Of a stretch of DNA of 64,000 nt, positions 16,943-29,526 are shown one piece after another. The notes beneath the pieces are model-generated. The model saw only the letters and a program-made list of their open reading frames with translations. It ran no database searches and was not told the origin of the DNA. How positions within the stretch are numbered: position 1 is the first letter of the stretch; every line of letters begins with the position of its first letter. A program made the translations under genes and the position numbers. The stretch is from Cumulibacter soli (lineage in GTDB: Bacteria; Actinomycetota; Actinomycetes; Mycobacteriales; Antricoccaceae). Location of the stretch: the NCBI RefSeq assembly GCF_004382795.1, contig NZ_SMSG01000006.1, positions 124,001 through 188,000 on the forward strand. Direction: 5' to 3'.

Positions 16943-17902
16943 ATGTCACTGAACATCGACCGCCGCAGCGCCGCGATCCTTGGATTCGGCGCCTACCGGC
17001 CGAGCACTGTGGTCACCAACGACGACCTCGCGCAGCGGGTCGACACCGACGACGACTGGATCACGAGCCGAGTCGGAATCAAGGAGCGTCGGTTCGCCGA
17101 CGAGTCCGAGACCATCGTGTCGATGGCGGTCGAAGCCAGTCGCGACGCGCTCGCCAATGCGGGTATCACCGCCGAGGACCTTGATCTAGTAATCCTGGCG
17201 ACGTGCACCGCCGTGTCGCAACTACCCTCGGCGGCACCCCAAGTCGCGCACATCCTCGGCGCGAAAGCCCCCGGCGCGTACGACGTGAATGCCGCGTGCG
17301 CCGGATTCTGCTACGCGCTTTCGCAGGCCTCTAACGCGATCCAGGTCGGCGATGCGACCACGGCGCTGGTCGTCGGCGTGGAGAAGCTCACCGACTGGGT
17401 CGATCCGCAGGACCGTTCGACCTGCATTATCTTCGCCGACGGCGCTGGCGCCGCCATCGTCGGACGCTCGGAGACGCAGCAGATCGGGCCGGCGGTGTGG
17501 GGATCGGCCGGCGATCGTCCCGAGGCCATCATCGTGCGCGACCGCGACAGCCTGATGGAGATGGACGGTCGAGCCGTATTCCGGTGGGCGACCACCGAAG
17601 TACGCCCGCAAATCGAGAAGATTTGCACCGCCGCTGGTATCACGATGCGCGATATCGACGTCTTCGTCCCCCATCAAGCCAACCTGCGAATCACCACTAA
17701 CATGCTTCGCGCACTCGACTTCCGCGAGGATGTCGTCGTCGCAAAGGACATCGAGTACTCCGGGAACACGTCGGCTGCGTCAATCCCACTCGCCATACAA
17801 CGGCTGGTTGCCGACGGTCTGGCCCGCTCCGGAGATAAAGTGCTCACGATCGGTTTCGGCGCGGGGCTCACCTACGCCGGGCAGATCTTCGTGATGCCCT
17901 GA
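16943..17902 (+). CDS. fabH: Beta-ketoacyl-ACP synthase III
   Basis: Starts fatty acid chains by condensing an acyl-CoA primer with malonyl-ACP. 319 residues with the complete catalytic triad: Cys119 in NAACAGFCY, His244 in VPHQANLRI and Asn275 in YSGNTSAAS. ATG 16943 is 1 nt past the fabD stop, so translation is coupled. Its presence between fabD and acpP follows the Streptomyces order and is consistent with a bacterial-type, non-FAS-I pathway. Confidence 0.96.
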   Translation: MSLNIDRRSAAILGFGAYRPSTVVTNDDLAQRVDTDDDWITSRVGIKERRFADESETIVSMAVEASRDALANAGITAEDLDLVILATCTAVSQLPSAAPQVAHILGAKAPGAYDVNAACAGFCYALSQASNAIQVGDATTALVVGVEKLTDWVDPQDRSTCIIFADGAGAAIVGRSETQQIGPAVWGSAGDRPEAIIVRDRDSLMEMDGRAVFRWATTEVRPQIEKICTAAGITMRDIDVFVPHQANLRITTNMLRALDFREDVVVAKDIEYSGNTSAASIPLAIQRLVADGLARSGDKVLTIGFGAGLTYAGQIFVMP

Positions 17903-17987
17903 CCGGCACCGTCTCCCGTCCGCGGGAGGTAACCAGCAACCGCTGGCGGCGACCGCCGCCCGCACCCCGAGAAAGGAACACCACATC

Positions 17988-18230
17988 GTGGCTACCACCC
18001 AGGAAATTCAGGACGGTCTCGCCGAGATCCTCGAAGAGGTTGCCGGCGTTCTGCCTGAGGACGTCGCTCCGGAGAAGTCGTTCACCGATGACCTCGACGT
18101 CGACTCGCTGTCGATGGTGGAGATCGCCACCGCCGTTGAGGACAAGTGGGGCGTTGCCATCCCCGACGAGGAGCTCGCCAACATCAAGACCGTCGGCGAT
18201 GCGATGAAGTACGTCGAGGATCACCAGTAG
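17988..18230 (+). CDS. acpP: Acyl carrier protein
   Basis: 80-residue acidic four-helix carrier. Ser40 in DVDSLSMVE takes the 4'-phosphopantetheine arm. GTG 17988 is preceded by GAGAAAGGA. Third gene of the FAS-II operon, in an 85-nt gap after fabH. Confidence 0.97.
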   Translation: MATTQEIQDGLAEILEEVAGVLPEDVAPEKSFTDDLDVDSLSMVEIATAVEDKWGVAIPDEELANIKTVGDAMKYVEDHQ

Positions 18231-18321
18231 TCTTCCGCGCATACGCGCACGTGACGCGGGTGCCCGCCGACGGCGAGCGCCCGCGTCTACCCAGCAGCAC
18301 ATCAGCGAGAGAAGGACGTTC

Positions 18322-19545
18322 GTGACCGACGTAGTGATCACCGGACTCGGTGCAACGACGCCCCTAGGCGGTGACGTCGAGAGCTCCTGGGCCGCACTAC
18401 TGGCCGGTCGCACGGGAATCGCACCCATCACCGATGAGCAGTACGCCGACGTCCCGTGCCGACTCGCGGCTCCGTTCGCTGACTCGCCCACCAATCACAT
18501 TCCACGTCCGAAGGCTCGCCGCCTCGACGTATCACAGCACGCCGCGATCGTCGCCGCGCGTGAAGCATGGGAGTCCGCCGGCACCCCGGACGTCGACCCC
18601 GAGCGCATCGCGGTCGTCGTCGGCACCGGGATCGGCGGCGCAGTCACCCTGCTGGCGCAGGACGACATCCGCGAACAGCGCGGCGCCAAGCGCGTCTCTC
18701 CGCACATGATCCCGATGCTGATGCCCAACGGCCCCGCAGCAGCTGCCGGTCTCGAACTCGGCGCGAAGGGCGGCGTCCACACCGTTGTCTCCGCCTGCGC
18801 CTCGGGCGCTGAGGCTATGCAACTCGGTCGCGACCTGATCCGGGCCGGGCGCGTGGACGTCGTCGTCGCCGGCGGCGCCGAGGCCTGCCTGCATCCCACG
18901 CCGTACGCCGGGTTCGGTATGGCCCGTGCGATGTCCACCCGCAATGACGATCCCCAGGGCGCGGTCCGCCCATTCGACACTGGTCGCGACGGTTTCGTGA
19001 TGGGCGAGGGTGCGGCCCTGGTCGTACTGGAGACCGCCGAGCACGCTGCGGCCCGCGGGGCGCGCGCGATCGCGCTGCTCGCCGGTGCCGGCACCACCTC
19101 GGACGGGTACGACATGGTGGCCCCCGACCCGACCGGCGGTGGCGCAGCCCGGGCCATCAAGCTCGCGCTGCGCGACAGCGGACTGGAGCCCACCGCCGTC
19201 CAACACGTGAATGCGCACGCCACCTCGACTCCGGTCGGCGATATCGCCGAGGCGGCCGCGATCCGTGCCGCGCTCGGCGATCACCCCGCCATCACCGCCA
19301 CCAAGGGGGCGACCGGACACATGATGGGTGCCTCCGGGGCGGTTGAGGCTCTGTTCACGATCCTGTCGATACGTGACCAGATGGTGCCGCCGATCTTGAA
19401 CCTGCACGACATTGACCCGGACGAGAACGTCCAGGCGCTGGACCTAGTACGCGGCGACGCGCGTGCGATGAAGATTGACGCCGCCGTGAACGACTCGTTC
19501 GGATTCGGTGGCCACAACACTGCCCTGCTGTTCACCACGATCTAA
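18322..19545 (+). CDS. fabF: Beta-ketoacyl-ACP synthase II
   Basis: Elongating condensing enzyme, 407 residues. Catalytic Cys159 in VSACASGAEA, His299 in NAHATSTPVGD and His333 in KGATGHMMGASGA are all present, as is the GFGGHN glycine-rich C-terminal loop. GTG 18322 follows AGAGAAGGA. It is orthologous in position to Streptomyces fabF and mycobacterial kasA. Confidence 0.96.
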   Translation: MTDVVITGLGATTPLGGDVESSWAALLAGRTGIAPITDEQYADVPCRLAAPFADSPTNHIPRPKARRLDVSQHAAIVAAREAWESAGTPDVDPERIAVVVGTGIGGAVTLLAQDDIREQRGAKRVSPHMIPMLMPNGPAAAAGLELGAKGGVHTVVSACASGAEAMQLGRDLIRAGRVDVVVAGGAEACLHPTPYAGFGMARAMSTRNDDPQGAVRPFDTGRDGFVMGEGAALVVLETAEHAAARGARAIALLAGAGTTSDGYDMVAPDPTGGGAARAIKLALRDSGLEPTAVQHVNAHATSTPVGDIAEAAAIRAALGDHPAITATKGATGHMMGASGAVEALFTILSIRDQMVPPILNLHDIDPDENVQALDLVRGDARAMKIDAAVNDSFGFGGHNTALLFTTI

Positions 19546-19556
19546 GGAGCACCTTC

Positions 19557-20963
19557 GTGTCGACGACGACCACCGAGCCAGCTGTTGATCCCCGAGATCC
19601 AGTCACCCGGCTGGCCACGCTGTTCGATGCGGACACGCTGGAGTTGGCAAACCGTCGCGACGAAGGCACCGGTGTCGTGTGGGGGCGCGGGAAGATCGAC
19701 GGTTCGCCGACCGTCGCATTCTGCACGGATGCCACGAAGATGGGCGGCGCGATGGGCTCGGCGGGTTGCGCCAATATCGTCGACGCCATCGACACGGCGA
19801 ATCGCGAGCGAGTCGCATGCGTCGGTATCTGGCACTCCGGCGGAGCCAGGCTTGCCGAGGGCGTTGAAGCGCTCGACGCTGTGGGGCAGGTATTCGCCGC
19901 GATGGTGCATGCCTCGGGCCGGATTCCGCAGATTTCTGTCGTACTCGGCCCGGCTGCGGGCGGTGCGGCGTACGGTCCGGCACTGACCGACGTGGTGATC
20001 ATGTCGTCGTCCGGTCGGGTATTCGTCACCGGGCCGGAGGTCGTCCGGTCGGTCACCGGTGAACAGGTCGACATGGAGGCTCTCGGCGGCCCCGATACGC
20101 ACGGCAAGAAGAGCGGCGTCGTCCACATCACGACCGACGACGACGAGTCCGCACTGAACACCGCCCGGGAACTGGCCACGCTGTTGAGCGAACAGGGCAA
20201 GTTCGACCTCACCCAACTCAAGGAAAAACCGGCGCTCGAGACGGCACTGCCGGAGTCGGCACGCCGGGCGTACGACGTCCGACCGCTGCTGCGTGAACTA
20301 CTGGACGGCGACCTGCTGGAGATCCAGCCGAAGTGGGCGCCGAACATCGTCTGCGGCCTCGGCCGAATGGCCGGACGCACGGTCGGCGTTGTCGCGAACA
20401 ACCCGATCCGGCTCGGTGGTTGCCTGGATTCGCACAGCGCCGAGAAGTCCTCGCGCTTCGTGCGGATGTGCGACGCGCTCGGCGTTCCGCTGGTTGTCGT
20501 CGTCGACGTCCCCGGTTACTTGCCGGGCGTCGGTCAGGAGTGGGACGGCGTCGTACGCCGCGGCGCGAAGTTGCTGCACGCGTTCGCTGAGTGCGTGGTG
20601 CCGCGAGTCACTCTGGTCACTCGAAAGGTGTACGGCGGGGCCTACATCGCGATGAACTCGAAGTCGCTCGGCGCGACCAAGGTGTTCGCCTGGCCGACCG
20701 CAGAGGTCGCCGTTATGGGGGCGAAGGCAGCGGTGGGCATTCTGCACCGCAAGACCCTCGCTGCCACCCCGATCGAGGAGCGCGAGGCGCTGCACGACAA
20801 GTTGGCCGCCGAGCACGAGAAGATCGCCGGTGACGTCAACCGTGCCGTCGAATTGGGTGTGGTGGACAGCGTGATTGAGCCCGTACAGACTCAGATCGAA
20901 CTGGTCACGGCGTTGGCGAGCCGCCCAAGCGGCCGGGGTATGCACGGCAACATCCCCTTGTAG
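19557..20963 (+). CDS. Acyl-CoA carboxylase beta subunit (carboxyltransferase), AccD6-like
   Basis: 468 residues with the two crotonase-like carboxyltransferase halves. Oxyanion glycines appear in GPAAGGAAYGPALTD and in KVYGGAYIAMNSK. It would carboxylate acetyl-CoA (and perhaps propionyl-CoA) with a biotinylated alpha subunit encoded elsewhere, making malonyl-CoA for fabD. Its place after fabF, 11 nt from the stop, matches mycobacterial accD6. GTG 19557 has AAGGAG upstream. Confidence 0.9.
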   Translation: MSTTTTEPAVDPRDPVTRLATLFDADTLELANRRDEGTGVVWGRGKIDGSPTVAFCTDATKMGGAMGSAGCANIVDAIDTANRERVACVGIWHSGGARLAEGVEALDAVGQVFAAMVHASGRIPQISVVLGPAAGGAAYGPALTDVVIMSSSGRVFVTGPEVVRSVTGEQVDMEALGGPDTHGKKSGVVHITTDDDESALNTARELATLLSEQGKFDLTQLKEKPALETALPESARRAYDVRPLLRELLDGDLLEIQPKWAPNIVCGLGRMAGRTVGVVANNPIRLGGCLDSHSAEKSSRFVRMCDALGVPLVVVVDVPGYLPGVGQEWDGVVRRGAKLLHAFAECVVPRVTLVTRKVYGGAYIAMNSKSLGATKVFAWPTAEVAVMGAKAAVGILHRKTLAATPIEEREALHDKLAAEHEKIAGDVNRAVELGVVDSVIEPVQTQIELVTALASRPSGRGMHGNIPL

Positions 20964-21219
20964 CGCCACCGCCCAGCACCCACCGAATCGTCACGGGCAC
21001 CGCGACAACCGGCCGTTCCTCATTGCGAGCGACCGATACGTACCGAATCGGTGCCCCCACTGGTCCTCCATCGAGGCGGCCGTACACGGTCGCCAGCCAA
21101 AGCGCGGCCACACCCGGTCACCCGCCGAAGCTCGGCCGCCCGGTCAGCGATCGGGGCGGCGGCGCGGGGCGGGAGGGTACTGCAGCGGTGCTAGCCGCCG
21201 CGGCGCGGTGATGGCGGAA

Positions 21220-21711
21220 CTAACCGGCGCGGTGCAGCCAGGTCACGGGAGCGCCGTCCCCGCCCTCGCGGTAGATTTCGAGCGCATCGTCGATACTTTG
21301 GCCGGTCAACTGGTCCAGTCCATGCCGGAACTCCTCGACCGTGCGGGCCGAGTCGCGTAATGCTCGCAGCTGATTCTCGGAGACGACGATGTCGCCGTTC
21401 ACGCCGACCTGAGCACGGAAGATTCCGCGTCCCGGAATGTGCGCGATTCGTTCACCGTCAGTGCCTGCGGTCGGCTCTTCGGTAACCTCGAAGACCAACA
21501 TCGGCCACGCCTTAAGCGCCGAGGCGATTCGGTGCGCCGAGCCGGACGGTCCGGAGAACACCACCTCACCACGCAACTCGCCCTCGGCGGCCGGCTGTGC
21601 GGTCCACTGGATACGCACGGGAAGTCCAAGGGTCGACGAAATGGCCCACTCGGCATGCGGCGTTAACGCCGGCGGGGCGGAGTGGACAAACACAACACCA
21701 CGCGTCTGCAT
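21220..21711 (-). CDS. DUF3145 family protein
   Basis: 163 residues from ATG 21711, chosen because GGAGG lies 8 nt upstream; the frame is open a further 36 nt. The start MQTRGVVFVHSAPPALTPH and the following EWAI segment are characteristic of DUF3145, a conserved actinobacterial family of unknown function that commonly sits beside the FAS-II genes. It is convergent with the FAS-II operon, and the 256-nt gap 20964-21219 shows no clear terminator or gene. Confidence 0.85.
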   Translation of the reverse strand: MQTRGVVFVHSAPPALTPHAEWAISSTLGLPVRIQWTAQPAAEGELRGEVVFSGPSGSAHRIASALKAWPMLVFEVTEEPTAGTDGERIAHIPGRGIFRAQVGVNGDIVVSENQLRALRDSARTVEEFRHGLDQLTGQSIDDALEIYREGGDGAPVTWLHRAG

Positions 21712-21991
21712 AGCGGCACCTCCAGGTCGATCGGTCGCCTTCCCCAACGGCCGTGACTGAAGTGACGTATGTTGCGCGTGTTCGTGACGTTCCTATTGTT
21801 ACGTAAACCGCCGCATTGCTCAACCCCGCCGATTCACTGCTGTTCGGGCGTCGACTTCGACCAGCCTCGAACGACCACGCTGGGGCTGAAGTGACCAACA
21901 CGGCAACGCCTGGCATACACCGAGCGGTTGAGCACTAAACAATCCGTGTAGGCTGAAGGGCGCTTATTTTCCGGTTCGAAGGACACAGCAC
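21712..21991. promoter_or_regulatory. Divergent intergenic region DUF3145 / ino1
   Basis: 280 nt without a gene. It should hold promoters for both neighbours. TTGAGC at about 21928 and TAGGCT at about 21949 could form an ino1 promoter with a short 15-nt spacer; this is weak. GAAGGA before ATG 21992 is the ino1 ribosome site. Confidence 0.3.
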
Positions 21992-23065
21992 ATGGGCTCG
22001 ATCAAGGTCGCAATCGTCGGCGTAGGAAACTGCGCCTCCTCGCTTGTGCAGGGTGTGCACTATTACCGTGACACCCCTGCTACGGAGACCGTTCCGGGCC
22101 TGATGCACGTGCAATTCGGTGACTACCACGTCGGCGACATCGAATTTGTCGCCGCGTTCGACGTCGATGACCTGAAGGTCGGCAAGGATCTCGCCGAGGC
22201 GATCAATGCCAGCCAGAACAACACCATCAAGATCTGCGATGTGCCGACCCTCGGCGTCGAGGTCAGCCGCGGCCACACCTTTGACGGACTCGGCTCGTAC
22301 TACCGCGACATCATCGACGAGTCCGCTGCCGAACCGGTCGACGTCGTACAGATTCTCAAGGATCGCGAGGTCGACGTCCTCATCTCGTACCTTCCGGTGG
22401 GCTCCGAAGAAGCCGATCGCTTCTACGCACAGTGCGCCATCGACGCCAAGGTCGCGTTCGTAAACGCGCTGCCGGTGTTCATCGCAACCGACCCCGTGTG
22501 GGCGAAGAAGTTCGCCGATGCTGGCGTGCCGATCGTCGGCGACGACATCAAGTCTCAGGTCGGCGCAACCATCACGCACCGCGTGCTGACCAAATTGTTC
22601 GAAGACCGTGGCGTCAAGGTTGACCGCACCTACCAGCTGAACTTCGGCGGCAACATGGACTTCATGAACATGCTCGAGCGTAAGCGCCTCGAGTCGAAGA
22701 AGATTTCCAAGACCCAGGCCGTCACTTCGCAGATCGACCGCGAGCTGCCCAGCCGCGACGTACACGTCGGCCCCTCCGACCACGTGCCGTGGCTCGATGA
22801 CCGTAAGTTCGCGTACGTGCGGATCGAAGGCAGTGGCTTCGGCGACGTCCCAACCTCGCTTGAGTACAAGCTTGAGGTGTGGGACTCCCCCAACTCCGCC
22901 GGCGTCATCATCGACGCGCTGCGCGCCGCGAAGATCGCGAAGGACCGCGGCATCGGCGGCCCGATCCTTTCGGCGTCCTCCTACTTCATGAAGTCCCCGC
23001 CCGAGCAGTACGACGACTCCACCGCCCGCGACGCGGTCGAGAAGTTCATCCAGGGCGAGTCGTAA
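21992..23065 (+). CDS. ino1: Inositol-3-phosphate synthase
   Basis: Converts glucose 6-phosphate to 1L-myo-inositol 1-phosphate with NAD, the first step to inositol for phosphatidylinositol and mycothiol. 357 residues, the short actinobacterial form. NAD-binding [12 protein letters not shown] is at residues 6-17; the family core [18 protein letters not shown] and [13 protein letters not shown] are intact. A very strong terminator follows 11 nt after the stop. Confidence 0.95.
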   Translation: MGSIKVAIVGVGNCASSLVQGVHYYRDTPATETVPGLMHVQFGDYHVGDIEFVAAFDVDDLKVGKDLAEAINASQNNTIKICDVPTLGVEVSRGHTFDGLGSYYRDIIDESAAEPVDVVQILKDREVDVLISYLPVGSEEADRFYAQCAIDAKVAFVNALPVFIATDPVWAKKFADAGVPIVGDDIKSQVGATITHRVLTKLFEDRGVKVDRTYQLNFGGNMDFMNMLERKRLESKKISKTQAVTSQIDRELPSRDVHVGPSDHVPWLDDRKFAYVRIEGSGFGDVPTSLEYKLEVWDSPNSAGVIIDALRAAKIAKDRGIGGPILSASSYFMKSPPEQYDDSTARDAVEKFIQGES

Positions 23066-23076
23066 CAGGCGACAGC

Positions 23077-23116
23077 AAAATGCCCGCCGGGACCGTTCGG
23101 TCCCGGCGGGCATTTT
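23077..23116 (+). terminator. Rho-independent terminator of ino1
   Basis: Perfect 18-bp stem (AAAATGCCCGCCGGGACC and its complement) with loop GTTC, ending in TTTT then GGTTT. The A/T ends make it usable in both directions, so it may also serve the convergent TetR gene. Confidence 0.93.
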
Positions 23117-23130
23117 GGTTTCCCGACGCT

Positions 23131-23712
23131 TTACAACTTCGCGAACGCCTCTTCGAGCCGTTCCAGCAGATCACCCGTCAGCCCCGCGCCCACGTGCACC
23201 CACAGCACGGCGCGAATGACGCCCATCGCCTGAAACGCCGGCATCACCACGTCAAGCCCATCGTGTCCGGCCCGCTCAACGGCCACCGCGACAACCGCAC
23301 GTTCCATCCGCGCTGTCGAACCGAACATCGCATTCGCCAACTCCGGGGCCGTGCCTGCCAGTTCCATGCGCAGTCGCCACGACTCGACGTCCTCGGCCAA
23401 TACGGCGAGGCGCGCTGCAAACACGGCGTGCACACTGTCAGTGATGCTTTCATCATCCGGCCGCTCATGTAGCGCTGCGGACACCTCCGCAGCCAGATCC
23501 GGGCCGAGCCCGACAAACGCCTGCTCCTTCGTAGCGAAGTAGTTGAAGAAGGTCCGCGGTGAGATCCCGACTGACTCAGCGATGTCGTCAATCGTCACCC
23601 TGTTCGGCCCGCGCGCGATCGCCAGCTCCAGAGCGGCCCGATGAATACTCCGCCGAGTCTCCAGCTTCTTTCGCTCACGCAGCGACGTTGCAACGTCGGC
23701 GTCAGGCGCCAT
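23131..23712 (-). CDS. TetR-family regulator of the adjacent MFS exporter
   Basis: 193 residues from ATG 23712, with GGGGAGGGG just upstream; the frame is open for 88 more codons with no support. The N-terminal HTH is in VTIDDIAESVGISPRTFFNYF. It is divergent from a drug-exporter-type MFS gene, with a perfect palindrome at 23759-23781 between them. This is the classic arrangement of a repressor controlling an efflux pump and itself; the inducer is unknown. Confidence 0.9.
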   Translation of the reverse strand: MAPDADVATSLRERKKLETRRSIHRAALELAIARGPNRVTIDDIAESVGISPRTFFNYFATKEQAFVGLGPDLAAEVSAALHERPDDESITDSVHAVFAARLAVLAEDVESWRLRMELAGTAPELANAMFGSTARMERAVVAVAVERAGHDGLDVVMPAFQAMGVIRAVLWVHVGAGLTGDLLERLEEAFAKL

Positions 23713-23758
23713 GAAACGTCCCCTCCCCGCCAGCCGCCACGTGTGTGACGCAGGCACA

Positions 23759-23781
23759 ATTATTGCAGTACGTGCAATAAT
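23759..23781. promoter_or_regulatory. Operator between tetR and MFS gene
   Basis: Perfect inverted repeat ATTATTGCA-n5-TGCAATAAT, strongly AT-rich against a GC-rich background, centred between the divergent genes. It is the likely TetR binding site and may overlap both promoters. Confidence 0.8.
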
Positions 23782-23840
23782 ATGCTTCACCGCACGACGG
23801 CGGCTGCCCATCAAACCTACGTGCCACTGGGAAGGATCGC

Positions 23841-25523
23841 ATGTCGAAACGCACTGAGCGCAATCACGACGCGGTCGCGGCATATCGACTTTCTCCAGAG
23901 CACCGCAAGATCTTCCTCGGTTTGATGCTCGGCATGTTCGTCGCATCGGTGAGCCAAACCATCGTCGGACCGGCAATGCCCCGCATCGTTGCCGAACTCG
24001 GCGGTATGGAGTACTACAGCTGGGTCGCCACCGCGGCCATGTTGGTGTCGGCCGTGACGGTCCCGATCGTCGGAAAATTCTCCGACCTCTACGGCCGTCG
24101 CGTGTTCTATCTGGCCGGAATCGTCGTGTTCATGATCGGCTCCCTGGTCTGCGGGTTCGCCGAGGACTTCTGGGTGCTGGTCACCGGTCGCGCGATTCAA
24201 GGCATCGGCATGGGCACCCTGATGCCGCTGTCTCAAACCATCATCGGAGACATGATTCCGTCGCGCCAACGCGGCAAGTATCAGGGATTAATGGGTTCAG
24301 TCTTCGGCGTGACCTCGGTCGCCGGCCCGATCGCCGGCGGCGTCATCACCGACCACTGGGGTTGGCGTTGGCTCTTCTTCGCCGCCGTCCCGATCGGTTT
24401 CGTGGCGCTTTTCTTCATCGCTCGCTTCCTACGCCTGGACTTCGAGAAGCGGAAGGCAAAGATCGACTACGGGGGCATCATCACCCTGACGATCGGGCTG
24501 GTCGCGATCTTGCTCACCTCATCGCTCGGCGGGGTGACCTATGACTGGACGTCCCCGCAGATCATCACCTTGATCGCGATCGGCGTCGTGTTCCTGGGGG
24601 CCTTCATCGTCATCGAGCAGCGCGCCGAGGAGCCATTGCTCCCGCTGCGGTTGTTCTCCAGCAGCATCTTCAGTTGGTCGATCGTGGGCGCGTTCACCGT
24701 GACCATGGTGATGTTCGGCGCCATCATTTACATCCCGGTGTACGCACAAGCGGTGATCGGCGTGAACGCGACCAATTCCGGGCTGATCCTGATGCCGCTC
24801 ATGCTGGGCTTCATCCTGCTCGGCGTCGGTACCGGGGCGTTGATCACGCGTACGGGCCGCTACAAGCCGTTCATGCTCGTCGGCATCGTCTTGATGGGCG
24901 TCGGCATCTGGATGATCACGCGACTCGGTTTCGGATCGACAGCCGAAGAGTTGACCTTCGCCATGGTCGTGCTCGGTGTTGGTCTCGGCATGTGCATGCA
25001 GCAGTACACCATCGTGGTGCAAAACCAGGTTTCCCAGCGGGATATCGGCGTGGGTACGGCGGCTACTCAGTTCTTCCGCAATGTCGGCTCGACGATCGGC
25101 ATCGCGGTGTTTGGTACGGCGATGACGCTCGGTCTTCCCCAGGCGATCACCTCGCACATGCCCGAAGGTGCCGAGTCGCAGATACCGCCGGGAGGTTTCG
25201 ACGCTGCGTCCGTCCTCGACCCCGCACAGCTCGCTGGTCTACCTACTGCTGTGGAGGACGCCGTACGCGCTGGGATGGCGGATCGGTTGCATGTCGTGTT
25301 CCTGCTGGCACTGCCGATCCTCGCCGTCGCGTTCATCGCCACGGCGCTGATCAAGGCGGTGCCGCTACGCGAGACACTCGACGACTCGCCGTCCGAGCAA
25401 GGCCCCGACCTAGCTCCCGGTATCGCTGATGCCACTGTGATCCCGACTTCTGCGCCGCCCGCGAGCACCCCGTCCGCCACCGCCCAGAACGCGGTACGAA
25501 GCGCCCCGGGCAGCCGGTCTTAA
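23841..25523 (+). CDS. MFS multidrug exporter, DHA2 (14-TM) type
   Basis: 560 residues, drug:H+ antiporter of the EmrB/QacA group. Motif A-like GKFSDLYGRRVFY lies after TM2, motif C-like segment GSVFGVTSVAGPIAGGVITD in TM5. Hydrophobic segments run throughout, with a soluble loop near residues 430-470 and a Ser/Pro-rich cytoplasmic tail. ATG 23841 follows GGGAAGGA. Controlled by the divergent TetR. Substrate unknown. Confidence 0.92.
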   Translation: MSKRTERNHDAVAAYRLSPEHRKIFLGLMLGMFVASVSQTIVGPAMPRIVAELGGMEYYSWVATAAMLVSAVTVPIVGKFSDLYGRRVFYLAGIVVFMIGSLVCGFAEDFWVLVTGRAIQGIGMGTLMPLSQTIIGDMIPSRQRGKYQGLMGSVFGVTSVAGPIAGGVITDHWGWRWLFFAAVPIGFVALFFIARFLRLDFEKRKAKIDYGGIITLTIGLVAILLTSSLGGVTYDWTSPQIITLIAIGVVFLGAFIVIEQRAEEPLLPLRLFSSSIFSWSIVGAFTVTMVMFGAIIYIPVYAQAVIGVNATNSGLILMPLMLGFILLGVGTGALITRTGRYKPFMLVGIVLMGVGIWMITRLGFGSTAEELTFAMVVLGVGLGMCMQQYTIVVQNQVSQRDIGVGTAATQFFRNVGSTIGIAVFGTAMTLGLPQAITSHMPEGAESQIPPGGFDAASVLDPAQLAGLPTAVEDAVRAGMADRLHVVFLLALPILAVAFIATALIKAVPLRETLDDSPSEQGPDLAPGIADATVIPTSAPPASTPSATAQNAVRSAPGSRS

Positions 25524-25555
25524 CCGGCACAGAGGCGGCGCATAGGATCGGGATC

Positions 25556-27354
25556 ATGCCCGAGGATTCTGTAGAACACCTGAGCCTGCGGGGCGGATCT
25601 GAAGCGACGCTGCAGCAGTGGCAGGACGCCGTCGCCGGCGTACTGCGCAAGAGCGGCCGGCTCGCCGAGGACGCCGACCCAGCGCAGGCACCCGACAAGC
25701 TCACCAAGCGGACGACGGACGGCCTGACGATCCCGCCGCTCGCCGGTACCGAAGTGGCCCGCGGACTGGCCGATGGCCCCAGCGGCGCCGACGCCGTACG
25801 CGGCGCTGCCCAAGGGCAGCGTGAGCCCGGCGACGTACCGACTTGGGATCTGCGCGCACACGTCACCAACACCGATGAGTCGATCACCAGCCAGCTCGAA
25901 GGTGGCGCTGGCTCGGTGTGGATCGCGACCCGTCCCGGCGCGGTGACTGACCTGGCCAAGGCGTTGGATGGCGTCTTGTTGGACGTCGCCCCTGTCGTAC
26001 TCGACTCCGCCCAGCCGCTCGCCGACGCTGAGACGCTGGTTTCGCTCAGCGGCGGGAAGTTGCACCCAACCACGAACTTCGGCATCGACCCATCCGGTGA
26101 ACGACTGCTGACCGGTGCGGCCCTCGATGTCGATCTGGCTGCCGCCGCCCGTCTGGCGCAGCAGCACGGGGTCCGCGCGTTCGTCGTGGACGCCAGCATC
26201 GTGCACGACGCCGGCGCCGGTGAGGTGCTGGAACTCGCGTACGCGGCAGCAGCCGGCATCGATCTGCTGCGCCAGTTGGATTCCGCCGGCGTCGCCGCGG
26301 CCGAGGCCGTCGGCTTGATCGAGTTCCGGTACGCCGCCACCGACCAACAGTTCACAACCATCTCGAAGCTGCGCGCGGCTCGGGCGATCTGGGCCCGCAT
26401 CTGCCAGGTGCTTGATGTCGTGGATGACGTTCAGCACCAGCACGTCGTCACCTCCGCGCGGATGCTCACCCAGTTCGACCCGTTCACCAACCTGCTCCGC
26501 ACGACCATCGCGACGTTCGCGTCCGCGGTCGGCGGCGCAGAATCCATCACCGTGCGCGCGTACGACGACTCCCTCGGACAGACCGACGAGTTCGGCAGCC
26601 GGATGGCGCGCAATATCTCCAATCTGCTGGTGCACGAGTCACATATCGGCCAGGTCACCGACCCGGCCGGTGGCGCAGGCAGCATGGAGGCGCTCACCGA
26701 TAGCCTCGCGCGAGCCGCATGGGAGAAGTTCACCGGCATCGATGCCGAGGGCCTGCAGGCCTTCATCGACGGCCAGCTCACCGACGAGATCGCGAGCTCA
26801 GTTCAGTCGCGGGCGGAGGCCATCGCCAAGCGCAAGCAGGCGATCACCGGCGTCAGTGAGTTCCCGCAGTCCAACGAGCAACTGTTGGAGCGGTCTGCGG
26901 GGTACTCCCGGTTCACCGATTCGGCGTTACTGCGTCCGGTGCATGACGCCGATGAATTCGAGGCCCTGCGGCACAATCCGGTTTCCGCACCGATCTTCCT
27001 GTGGCCCGTCGGCGACCTCGCCTCGACCACGGCGCGCGCGACGTTCGTCAGTAACCTGCTGGCCGCCGGCGGCATCACCGTCGTCAGCGGTACTGCCGGC
27101 CGTAGCTTTGACGAGTTGAAGGGCGAGTACGACGCTGCTGGCGCTGGCGCAGCGTGCCTCGTCGGCAGCGACCCCGGATACTCCGCCGAGGGCGCCGCAC
27201 TCGTCGATCAACTGCACGCCGCCGGGATCGCGCACGTCGCGGTCGCCGGGAAGCCGGTCGCTGAACTCGATGGCAAAGTCGATGATTCTGTCGCGGTCGG
27301 ACAGAACGTGCTCGACTTCCTCAACCGCACGCGTTCCGCTCTGGAGGCAACACG

Positions 27355-27358
<4 letters not shown>
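25556..27358 (+). CDS. mutA: Methylmalonyl-CoA mutase small subunit
   Basis: 600-residue non-catalytic beta subunit of the B12-dependent mutase that interconverts methylmalonyl-CoA and succinyl-CoA. It keeps the TIM-barrel domain and the cobalamin-like C-terminal domain, but the latter lacks the DxHxxG cobalamin-ligand motif found in MutB, as expected. The last four bases (ATGA) overlap the mutB start. Confidence 0.93.

Positions 27359-29526
<2,168 letters not shown>

Noticed and set aside
21935-23113. Long minus-strand frame (392 codons)
   Set aside because: It is the antisense shadow of ino1, caused by high third-position GC; composition is unlike a protein.
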